A DNA stretch of 64,000 bases, taken from the NCBI GenBank assembly GCA_965237595.1, contig CBDEFY010000006.1, forward strand, positions 62,001 to 126,000, given 5' to 3'. Shown here piece after piece: positions 53,352 to 60,922 of this stretch. This DNA is from UBA9611 sp965237595 (lineage in GTDB: Bacteria > Chloroflexota > Dehalococcoidia > Lucifugimonadales > UBA3495). Below the pieces are notes generated by a model. That model saw only the letters and a program-made list of their open reading frames with translations. It ran no database searches and was not told the origin of the DNA. Within the stretch, counting starts at the first letter, position 1. Each line of letters begins with the position of its first letter. The translations under genes were made by a program, and so were the position numbers.

Positions 53352-53990
53352 TCAACGACGCTCTTCGTTCCGGATGGTCTTGATCCTATGGTAGATGAAC
53401 CAAAGGACCACCGCAGCGATTATCCCGGCGATGGGGAAGTCGAAGGGCCGCATCACCTCGCGCAGGTCCTCCCAGTTCTCGCCCAATTTGTAACCGCCGT
53501 AGGCCAGACCGAGGCTCCAGGGGTAGGATCCGACGAATGTGTAGAAGCTGAACTTCCAGATGTTCATTCGGGCGATGCCGGCCGGGATGCTTATAAAGGT
53601 ACGGACCACCGGCAATAGACGGGACGCAAAGACCGCCAGCTCGCCGTATTTTTGGAACCACACCTCGGCCCGGTCCACCTCATGTTGGGTCACCAGCACA
53701 TATCTTCCATACTTCTTCAATAAGGGACGGCCGCCCTTGAAACTGATCCAATACGCCACCCACGACCCCAGGAGATTGCCCAGCGCCCCGTAGAAGGCCG
53801 CCAAGGCCAGCATCCAAGCCGAGTCCCCTTTGGCCTCGATCAAGAGCCAGCCAGCCAAGGGCATAATCAATTCGCTGGGGAAGGGAATGGCAGCGCTCTC
53901 TATGCCCATGAGAAAGACCACCCCGGGCCAACCCATGGCGTCATAGACGTTGGTGATTATGTTCAGAAACCAGGTTTCTATGCCATTCAT
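53352..53990 (-). CDS. DedA family membrane protein
   Basis: A 212-residue DedA/VTT-domain protein with four or five membrane segments. It has FLMGIESAAIPFPSELIMPLAGWLL, FYGALGNLLGSWVAYWISFKGG and FASRLLPVVRTFISIPAGIARMNIWKFSFYTFVGSYPWSLGLAYGGYKLGENW, which carries the conserved Arg pattern R-x3-P-x-R-x3-S-x-x-AG. Family members are linked to undecaprenyl-phosphate or lipid translocation and to envelope homeostasis. It lies 56 bases upstream of the dehydratase gene on the same strand. Confidence 0.93.
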   Translation of the reverse strand: MNGIETWFLNIITNVYDAMGWPGVVFLMGIESAAIPFPSELIMPLAGWLLIEAKGDSAWMLALAAFYGALGNLLGSWVAYWISFKGGRPLLKKYGRYVLVTQHEVDRAEVWFQKYGELAVFASRLLPVVRTFISIPAGIARMNIWKFSFYTFVGSYPWSLGLAYGGYKLGENWEDLREVMRPFDFPIAGIIAAVVLWFIYHRIKTIRNEERR

Positions 53991-54199
53991 GGGTTAAAAA
54001 CCTTGGAAAGAGCTGCGTGACCGGATAAACTTATGGATGTCTCCACCAATATTATGTTCTAATCATTTCTTATATTATTTTGAAATATTTTTTAGACATT
54101 ATATTGACCTTAATCAAAACAAGTGTTATTCTAATGTCAGCCCGAAGGCCCGGGTAGCAGTATAAACCAGCACTAATAATTGATGATACGGAGGGAACG

Positions 54200-54424
54200 A
54201 TGGCTAGAAAGACGAAACTGATGCAGCGCGTAGAGAAGGAACACCAGCGCCCCTTGGAGCGCTTGTTGCCCGAGAAGGTGAACGAGATTGGTCTTTCGGC
54301 CACCGCCGAGGAACTGGGCGTCAGCAAGGCCACACTCGGCTATTGGCTGCTCAAGTTGGGTATAAGTGTACGCCGTGTAGCGCTTGCGCCCGGGGAAACC
54401 CTGGAAGTTAAGCGGGTCAGCTAA
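54200..54424 (+). CDS. Small helix-turn-helix protein
   Basis: A 74-residue basic protein, MARKTKLMQRVEKEHQRPLERLLPEKVNEIGLSATAEELGVSKATLGYWLLKLGISVRRVALAPGETLEVKRVS. The stretch LSATAEELGVSKATLGYWLLKLGI is a clear helix-turn-helix. GGAGGGAACG precedes the ATG, and the upstream 54040-54180 stretch is very AT-rich, consistent with a strong promoter. A perfect terminator follows within 50 bases, so it is a single-gene unit. It may be a DNA-binding regulator. Confidence 0.8.
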   Translation: MARKTKLMQRVEKEHQRPLERLLPEKVNEIGLSATAEELGVSKATLGYWLLKLGISVRRVALAPGETLEVKRVS

Positions 54425-54466
54425 CACCCCGGCCCGTCAAATACCCGACAACCAAGCAATTGTTTA

Positions 54467-54508
54467 AAAAGCCCCGTCCTTCCGCGGAAGGACGGGGCTT
54501 TTCCTTTT
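54467..54508 (+). terminator. Strong rho-independent terminator
   Basis: GCCCCGTCCTTCC pairs with GGAAGGACGGGGC around a GC centre (54471-54498), flanked by AAAAA before and TTTTCCTTTTT after. It can work in both directions and ends the small HTH gene. Confidence 0.93.
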
Positions 54509-54640
54509 TCACCCAACCACGGCGCTCCGTCCCCCTCAAAATCATTGGTGCCTTCTCGCCCAATTTAAGGCCATTTTTCCGCATCCACCCGCCCCTGTGA
54601 CCACCAAGGCCAGGTATTTCAGCATTTTTCGGACGGTCCC

Positions 54641-55747
54641 TTAACCTTGGAAGATATCCTCCGGCAAGAAGGCCGAGACGGTAACGTTGGGCAGGTCCAC
54701 CACGTTGCTAATTTTGAGGTCCACCGCCACGCTACAGATAACGTAGGCCTGTTCCTTGGTCCAACCCCTTTCTTGGAGCAGGTCAATCATATTAATCAGG
54801 GCGTTCCGGGCCGCCAGGGTCAGGTCCTCGCCCTCTTGGGTGCCGTCATCCCGGATGGGCATCCCCATGGTGGCGATGAAATTCCGGGGTGCGGCCCACT
54901 CCGGTGCGATGAAATATCCGGAGTGGGCGAACCGGGGGAAAGTTATGTTGTGCCGGGCGGCCTCTCCTTTGTGGAGTTGGAACTTGACCACCGCAGTGGC
55001 CCCCATCTCGATGGCGGTGATGCAACACTCGGAGTCCCCCTGGGCGAAGTGGCCGTCCCCCGCTGAGTAGAGTGCGCCTGGCACGTTCACCGGTATCAGC
55101 AGCCGGGACCCCTTGGTGAGTTGCTTGGCGTCAACGTTGCCGCAGTTCTCCCGGGGCGGTATGGTGCGGAGGCCCTCGGCGGCTATGGGACCTTCGGGCA
55201 CGGCATCTTCGGCATCGGGAGGAAAGGCCACCCCGCCGCGGCGCACTAGGTCGGCCTCCCGCTGGGCCCACGTCTCCAACTGGGCTCTGGACGGTGCGAT
55301 CCCCGCAGTACCCATGAACGAGCCATTGGGTATCCTCACGCCTGGCAGGTCCTTGGAGGTCGCCCAGCCGTCCTTCATATCCCAATGGACCGCGAATGGC
55401 TCGGGGAACAGGTCGCGGAGGAACCCGGCGCCGGGGCGGTTGCGGGTCCAGCCGTAGGACTGGGCGACGATGTCGACGTATTCGATCTCCAGCAGGTCCC
55501 CAGGCTCGGCCCCTTTTATGTAAACCGGGCCGGTCAGCGGGTGGCCTACTTTTCCGGCGAAATTGGGGAAATCGGCGACGGTCACGCTGGGGGCCATCTG
55601 CCCGTCGGAGGCGTCCCGGGTCTCCAATACCACATCTTCGCCGGGGTCCACCTCCAACAGCGGAGGAATGTCCGGGTGCCACCGGTTGTGGCCCTTGCCC
55701 GGATCGTCCTTCAGCCGTTTGGTGCGGTCTATCTCGATGCTCTTCAT
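54641..55747 (-). CDS. Acetamidase/formamidase family protein
   Basis: A 368-residue amidase that hydrolyses short amides to ammonia and acid. Family blocks are HNRWHPDIPPLLEVDPGEDVVLETRDASDGQ, TGPVYIKGAEPGDLLEIEYVDI, GIAPSRAQLETWAQREADLVRRGG, PPRENCGNVDAKQLTKGSRLLIPVNVPGALYSAGDGHFAQGDSECCITAIEMG and the C-terminal YVICSVAVDLKISNVVDLPNVTVSAFLPEDIF. All are present in order, so it looks complete. It lies 69 bases after the first ThDP enzyme gene on the same strand, with TCAGC-type repeats between. Confidence 0.95.
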   Translation of the reverse strand: MKSIEIDRTKRLKDDPGKGHNRWHPDIPPLLEVDPGEDVVLETRDASDGQMAPSVTVADFPNFAGKVGHPLTGPVYIKGAEPGDLLEIEYVDIVAQSYGWTRNRPGAGFLRDLFPEPFAVHWDMKDGWATSKDLPGVRIPNGSFMGTAGIAPSRAQLETWAQREADLVRRGGVAFPPDAEDAVPEGPIAAEGLRTIPPRENCGNVDAKQLTKGSRLLIPVNVPGALYSAGDGHFAQGDSECCITAIEMGATAVVKFQLHKGEAARHNITFPRFAHSGYFIAPEWAAPRNFIATMGMPIRDDGTQEGEDLTLAARNALINMIDLLQERGWTKEQAYVICSVAVDLKISNVVDLPNVTVSAFLPEDIFQG

Positions 55748-55816
55748 GGAGACTCCAACCTACTCCGAGCTGTCAGCGGTCAGCTTTCAACTGCTGACGG
55801 CTGTTAGCTGATTGCC

Positions 55817-57502
55817 CTAGATCGACCAATCGTCAGGCAGGCCCGGGGTGGCCATGGGCTTAATCATGACCTCCACTAGGGCAGCCTGGCCTTTCTCAGT
55901 CGCGTCGATGGCCCGGCGCAATGCGGGTCCGACCTCCGCCGGGTCTTCGACCCGTTCCGAGTAGGCGCCCAAGCCCTTGGCAACCTGGCTCCAGTCTCCG
56001 GTGAGTTGGGCCATGGTGGGCGGCGGTCCGTTGGGGCTTTCCATCCCCATCAAGCCTCCGCCGGTCCCTTCGTTGTTGACCACAATCGTCAGAGTGGGCA
56101 GGCCCATCCGCACGGCGGTCTCTAGTTCCATGCCGACCATGCCGAAGGACGCATCGCCCAGCAGGTGGACCACCAAGTCGTCGGGCCGCCCCAACTTGGC
56201 GCCGATGGCCGCGCCCAAGGACCAGCCCATGGCGGCCATGCCGCCCATTCCCACGTAGCTGCGGGGTTTGGTGGCGGTCCAGAACGGCGACATATAGCCG
56301 CGGCTGCCCCCAGCGTCGTGGAGGGCGATGGTTTTGTCGGGGTCGACGAGCTTGGCCAGCTCGTTCACCACCCGGTAGCCGTTGGTGGGGGCCGACGTAT
56401 CGTTGAAAACAGTCTCCCACTCGCCCATGTGCTTGTCCTTGGCCTGCTTAATCTCCGCCACCACCTCCTCTTTAAGGCCGCCCTTGCCTGGGCCAACCCG
56501 CTCTTTCACGGCCTCCAGAATGGACCGGAGAGCCAACTTGGCGTCGGCCAGGATCGGCACATCGGCCAGGTAGGTCTTATTCAGGTCCTCCACGTCCGCG
56601 TTCACGTGGATCAGACTCACGTCCTCGGGTATGGGCCGCCCGTCGGTGCCGTTGGGCAACCGGTAGGAATTGCCGACGGCCAGCACCACGTCTGCCTTTC
56701 GGTTCATGTGCAGCGAAGCCCCGCTGGCGTACCGGCTGCGGGGGTAACAACCCATTCCCATGGCGAGAGGATGGTCCTCGGGGAAGACCCCTTTGGCTAC
56801 CATGGTGGTCGCCACCGGCATCGACAGCAACTCGGCCAACTCTTTGGCTTCGTCCCAGGCCTCGGCGGACAGGACTCCGCCGCCCAGGTTCAACACAGGC
56901 ATCTTGGCGTTTACCAGCAGGTCGGCGGCTCTGGCCACCTCCTCGGCATCGGGTGCGGCCTTCCGTCCAGGGCCCACCGGCTGGTATTCCAAGGCTTCGT
57001 CGGGGGCCTCGGTCATCAGGACGTCCTGAGGCATCTCCAGCACCACTGGGCCGGGAGAGCCGGAGCGCAGGGCGGTGAAGGCGCGGCGCATGAGGGCCGG
57101 AATGTCTTCCACTTTGGCCATGGTGCCCCGCCACTTGACTAGGGTGTCGAAGATGCTGGCGGAGACCTCTTGCTGCACCTCTTTGCCCAGTTGAGCCAGG
57201 GGGACCTGTCCCATCAGAAGCAGCACCGGGATGTTGTCGGCGTAGGCGCCGGCGATGCCGGTCAGCGTGTTGGTGGCGCCGGGCCCGGTGCCGGTCATGG
57301 CCACGCCCACCTTGCCGGTGGCCCGGGCGTAACCGTCGGCTATCTCCACACCCAGCCTCTCGTTCCTGGCGGAGAAGACCTTGATGGTCTCAGAGTTTCT
57401 TAGGCCCGTCCAAAGGGGATTCAGGCCGCCGCCTTGGAAACCGGCGATGTACTCCACTCCTTCCTTTTCCAGGGCGTGAACTACGGCATCGGCACCACGC
57501 AT
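55817..57502 (-). CDS. ThDP-dependent enzyme (acetolactate synthase-like), minus strand
   Basis: A 561-residue protein with the three domains of the acetolactate synthase family: an N-terminal PYR domain with the catalytic Glu region ARNERLGVEIADGYARATGKVGVAMTGTGPGATN, a central domain (PVLNLGGGVLSAEAWDEAKELAELLSMPVATTMVAKGVFPEDHPLAMG), and a C-terminal PP domain whose ThDP motif begins GDASFGMVGMELETAVRMGLPTLTIVVNNEG. The usual GDG start of that motif is GDA here. Possible reactions include oxo-acid decarboxylation or carboligation, and the substrate is not clear. It is divergent from a second ThDP enzyme. Confidence 0.92.
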   Translation of the reverse strand: MRGADAVVHALEKEGVEYIAGFQGGGLNPLWTGLRNSETIKVFSARNERLGVEIADGYARATGKVGVAMTGTGPGATNTLTGIAGAYADNIPVLLLMGQVPLAQLGKEVQQEVSASIFDTLVKWRGTMAKVEDIPALMRRAFTALRSGSPGPVVLEMPQDVLMTEAPDEALEYQPVGPGRKAAPDAEEVARAADLLVNAKMPVLNLGGGVLSAEAWDEAKELAELLSMPVATTMVAKGVFPEDHPLAMGMGCYPRSRYASGASLHMNRKADVVLAVGNSYRLPNGTDGRPIPEDVSLIHVNADVEDLNKTYLADVPILADAKLALRSILEAVKERVGPGKGGLKEEVVAEIKQAKDKHMGEWETVFNDTSAPTNGYRVVNELAKLVDPDKTIALHDAGGSRGYMSPFWTATKPRSYVGMGGMAAMGWSLGAAIGAKLGRPDDLVVHLLGDASFGMVGMELETAVRMGLPTLTIVVNNEGTGGGLMGMESPNGPPPTMAQLTGDWSQVAKGLGAYSERVEDPAEVGPALRRAIDATEKGQAALVEVMIKPMATPGLPDDWSI

Positions 57503-57768
57503 GATTCCTCTCTTATTCGGGGGTGATTGATTGCCCAGCGGGGATACCCAAGCGAGCAGCCGTGCCTGGCACCCTCAAGTTGGGGAGATGATACGCCCGT
57601 ACCTACCGAGGGTCAACTGCCATAGCCGGGTTTCCGGATACCTAATGGCAGGCTCGAATTAGGCGTGAAATAATTTCTTGACCCGGCTATGGGCGAAGGG
57701 TATCATCCCCACAGCATTTGCCGGGACTAACTGTACGCCGACCCGATACCGACCAAGAGAGGGCACCC

Positions 57769-59487
57769 ATGCCATCAGCCAGTGAGATGATTGTCCAGAC
57801 CCTGGAGGAAGCCGGAGTAGAGTACGTCTTCGGCATTCCCGGCGGCGGAACAGGCCAGATCTTCCAGATACTTGAGACTAAAAAGGACCGCATCAATACC
57901 ATCCTGGTGCGTCACGAGCAGGTGGCGGCCATCATGGCCGACGCCTACGGCCGGGCCAGCGGGAAACCGGCGGCAATCATGGGCCAAGGGCTGTTCATGG
58001 GCTCCAACGCCACCTTTGGAATCATGGAGGCCATGCTCAGCAGTTCCCCCATGTTGGTAATCACCGACACCTCCGACGGCGGCGCGGCCCAGCGTCCCGC
58101 CAACCAGTCGGGAGCCGGGGAATACGGCAGCATCGACCTCCAGTCGATATTTAAGTCGATGACCAAATATACGACTCTTGCTACCAGTCCTAAAGAAGCC
58201 GTGCTGGGCACCCAAATGGCCATCAAGCACGCGGTCAGCGGCCGTCCGGGGCCAGCCACGGTGCTTATGCGCTCGGCAGCCATCAGCGGGCAGGTGGACG
58301 TGGAATCCCCGCCCTTCATCCACAACGCCTCGGGGTTCCTGAATACGGTAAAGCCGGCCAGCGCGCCCGTGGACATCCAGCGGGCCATCCAGATACTGAA
58401 CGAGTCCCGTAAGCCGGTAATCATCGCCGGCAACGGAGTGCACGTGGCTGGGGCCCACTCCCAACTCCAGGAGTTTGCCGAGCAGTGGGGCATGCCCGTG
58501 GCCACCAGCTACAAAGGAAAGAGCGCCATCTCCGAGAACCATCCCCTAGCCCTGGGCATGGTGGGCACCTACGGTCAGGAAACGGCCAACAAGGCAGTGG
58601 GCGACGCCGACACCGTGGTTGTGGTGGGCGCTTTGCTCCGCTCCCAAGAGAAAGTGGGCGAACGTCCCGACATCTTCAACCCAAACCGCCAGCGCATCAT
58701 CCAGATCGACATCGACGAGCGCAACGCCGGGTGGTCCTTCCCGGTGGAACTGGGCCTCATCGGAGACGCCGGAGTAATCCTGGGCCAGTTGGTGGAGGCA
58801 TCAAGAGACACTGCGCCGGATAGTGCCGCCAGGCGGAAAGAATGGACCGATAGTCTGGCCGGCCGACGGGACGCCGACGGCTTCTACGACCAGCCGGAGA
58901 TGCACGAAGACAGCTCACCCGTGACGCCCCAGCGGCTGGTGGCCCAGCTACAGGCGACCATGGACCCATCCACCATCTTCGCCTTGGACGCGGGCAACAA
59001 CCGCACCTGGATGGCCCATCTATACCGGGCCCGCCAGGCCAACACTTTCTACTGCCCCGGCGGCACCGCGGGTATGGGTTGGGGGCTGCCGGCTGCGGTG
59101 GGCTTGAAGCTGGTCTACCGGGACCAGCCGGTGGTCTGCGTAACCGGTGACGGCGGCTACATGATGACCGTGAACGCCATATCCACGGCGGTCCAGTACG
59201 ACCTGCCCATCATCTGCGTGGTGTTCAACGACAACGTGCTGGGCATGGTCCACGACCACCAGCCTGAAGGCCGCAAAATAGCCTCCGAGTTCTTCCCCAC
59301 CAATAACGCCACCGTGGCCCAGGGCATGGGCGCCTTCGGGGTCCAGGTCAGCCATTCCAAGGACCTGCCCGACGCCCTCAGAGAGGCCCAGGCTTCGGGC
59401 AGGCCGGCGGTGGTTGACGTTCTGGTCGATCCAGGCCCCAGCCCCGACGACTGGCGGGCAGGCGCCTGGCGGGCCGGGCAGACTTAG
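57769..59487 (+). CDS. ThDP-dependent enzyme (acetolactate synthase-like), plus strand
   Basis: A 572-residue paralogue of the preceding protein. The PYR domain has EEAGVEYVFGIPGGGTGQIFQILE and VRHEQVAAIMADAYGRASGKPAAIMGQG with the catalytic Glu. The middle has KPVIIAGNGVHVAGAHSQLQEFAEQWGMPVATSYKGKSAISENHPLALGMVGTYG. The PP domain carries GDGGYMMTVNAISTAVQYDLPIICVVFNDN, the full GDG...NN ThDP motif. ATG 57769 is used, with AGAGAGGG before it; a longer reading to 57718 lacks support. An SDR gene begins 20 bases after it. Sulphopyruvate-, oxalyl-CoA- or benzoylformate-type substrates are all possible. Confidence 0.93.
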   Translation: MPSASEMIVQTLEEAGVEYVFGIPGGGTGQIFQILETKKDRINTILVRHEQVAAIMADAYGRASGKPAAIMGQGLFMGSNATFGIMEAMLSSSPMLVITDTSDGGAAQRPANQSGAGEYGSIDLQSIFKSMTKYTTLATSPKEAVLGTQMAIKHAVSGRPGPATVLMRSAAISGQVDVESPPFIHNASGFLNTVKPASAPVDIQRAIQILNESRKPVIIAGNGVHVAGAHSQLQEFAEQWGMPVATSYKGKSAISENHPLALGMVGTYGQETANKAVGDADTVVVVGALLRSQEKVGERPDIFNPNRQRIIQIDIDERNAGWSFPVELGLIGDAGVILGQLVEASRDTAPDSAARRKEWTDSLAGRRDADGFYDQPEMHEDSSPVTPQRLVAQLQATMDPSTIFALDAGNNRTWMAHLYRARQANTFYCPGGTAGMGWGLPAAVGLKLVYRDQPVVCVTGDGGYMMTVNAISTAVQYDLPIICVVFNDNVLGMVHDHQPEGRKIASEFFPTNNATVAQGMGAFGVQVSHSKDLPDALREAQASGRPAVVDVLVDPGPSPDDWRAGAWRAGQT

Positions 59488-59507
59488 TCCATCAGGAGGC
59501 GACAGCC

Positions 59508-60272
59508 ATGCCTGGCACACTACATGAGAAGATCGCGCTGGTCACCGGCGCCGGTTCCGGCATCGGCCGGGCCACATCCCTGGTCCTGGCCCGCGAAGGG
59601 GCCACGGTGGTGGTCTCCGACATCAACGCCGACGGCGGCGAGGAGACTGTAAGCGCCATCAAGGACATGGGCGGCGACGGCATGTTCGTCCACGCCGATG
59701 TCTCCCGGGCAGCCGAGGTGGAAGCCATGGTGGGCGCCGTCGTCAAAGTCTACGGCCGCCTGGACATCGCCTACAACAACGCCGGTATTGAAGGGCACAT
59801 CGGCGGACGCCTCCACGAATACCCGGAGGACACCTGGGACCGCCTCATCGACATTAACGTGAAGGGCGTCTGGCTCTGCCTCAAATATGAGATTCCCCAG
59901 ATGCTCCAACAGGGCGGCGGGGCCATCGTCAACACCGCATCGGCCGCCGGACTGGTGGGTTCCAGGCAACTGTCGGCCTACGTGGCCAGCAAACACGCTG
60001 TCGTGGGCCTCACCAAGTCAGCCGCGTTGGAATACGCAACCGATGGCATCCGGGTGAACGCTGTCTGTCCCGGAATCATCGACACGCCGATGATGGACCG
60101 GTTGGTGGCAGGCCGGGAAGAGTACGCTACGGGCATACCAACCCGCCAGCCCATCGGCCGCAAAGGCACGCCTGAAGAGATTGCCGAAGCGGTGGCGTGG
60201 CTGTGCTCGGACGCAGCATCCCTAGTCACCGGACTCGCCATGTCGGTCGACGGGGCATTCACCGCCCAATAA
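59508..60272 (+). CDS. Short-chain dehydrogenase/reductase
   Basis: A 254-residue classical SDR. The cofactor motif GAGSGIGRATSLVLAREGATVVVSDIN has Asp at the end of strand two, which favours NAD. The structural motif is NNAGIEG, the catalytic Ser is in NTASAAGLVGS, and YVASKHAVVGLTKSAALEYA holds Tyr and Lys. The C terminus, VNAVCPGIIDTPMMDRL, is typical. It follows the ThDP enzyme at 20 bases, with AGGAGG upstream, so the two form an operon and may act on the same carbonyl compound. Confidence 0.95.
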   Translation: MPGTLHEKIALVTGAGSGIGRATSLVLAREGATVVVSDINADGGEETVSAIKDMGGDGMFVHADVSRAAEVEAMVGAVVKVYGRLDIAYNNAGIEGHIGGRLHEYPEDTWDRLIDINVKGVWLCLKYEIPQMLQQGGGAIVNTASAAGLVGSRQLSAYVASKHAVVGLTKSAALEYATDGIRVNAVCPGIIDTPMMDRLVAGREEYATGIPTRQPIGRKGTPEEIAEAVAWLCSDAASLVTGLAMSVDGAFTAQ

Positions 60273-60328
60273 CATCGGAAACACCCCAGCCTATGTCTCA
60301 TTAAGATTCCATTGCTAGAGGAGATACT

Positions 60329-60703
60329 ATGCCTGCCAATACACCAGAACAGACGAACCAAATGCTTGTAGAGGCTTTCCATTCGGGCGACCTTGAAGCC
60401 GCGGTAGCTCTGTATGAAGCTGATGCCACATTATTTCCGGAACCAGGTCATCCAGCCACAGGCACTGCCGCGATCCGTGAGGCTCTCGGTGGGTTCATTG
60501 CGATGAAGCCGGCCATGAATATCGAGACCGTAGTGTCCGCCATATCGGGCGATATTTGCCTGACCCAAAACAAGTGGACTATGAAGGCTACCGCGCCGGA
60601 TGGTAGCCCGGTGGATATGGCTGGTCAATCGGCCGAAGTAGTCCGCCGTCAGGCTGACGGCAGTTGGAAGTTCGTCATCGACAATCCCTGGGGCGTCGGC
60701 TGA
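60329..60703 (+). CDS. SnoaL-like/NTF2-fold protein
   Basis: A 124-residue cone-fold protein, TNQMLVEAFHSGDLEAAVALYEADATLFPEPGHPATGTAAIREALGGF, continuing to GQSAEVVRRQADGSWKFVIDNPWGVG. This is the ketosteroid isomerase-like DUF4440/SnoaL pattern, with the usual ending W-x-F-x-I-D-N-P. AGAGGAGAT precedes the ATG. Enzyme or stress protein; no substrate can be inferred. It follows the SDR gene by 56 bases. Confidence 0.88.
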   Translation: MPANTPEQTNQMLVEAFHSGDLEAAVALYEADATLFPEPGHPATGTAAIREALGGFIAMKPAMNIETVVSAISGDICLTQNKWTMKATAPDGSPVDMAGQSAEVVRRQADGSWKFVIDNPWGVG

Positions 60704-60755
60704 ATCCTCAATTCACCGCTTCCAAGACTCCACCCAAATAACGTGGGCCACGCAA

Positions 60756-60787
60756 ACGCCCCTCCATTGTCGGAAGGGCGTATTTCG
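60756..60787 (+). terminator. Probable terminator after the SnoaL-like gene
   Basis: ACGCCCCTCC pairs with GGAAGGGCGT in nine of ten positions around ATTGTC (60756-60781), followed by ATTTCGTT. The T tract is short. Confidence 0.5.
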
Positions 60788-60922
60788 TTGGACTGGCAAT
60801 GTGACCGGTGATAATATGTCCGCAGATTCATTCTCAGGCCGAATGGACGCGATTTACCGGCCCGGTAGCCTCGGGCCGGTTCTACCCCAGGTCGTACCAA
60901 TGAAATCCACCCGGAGGCCACT

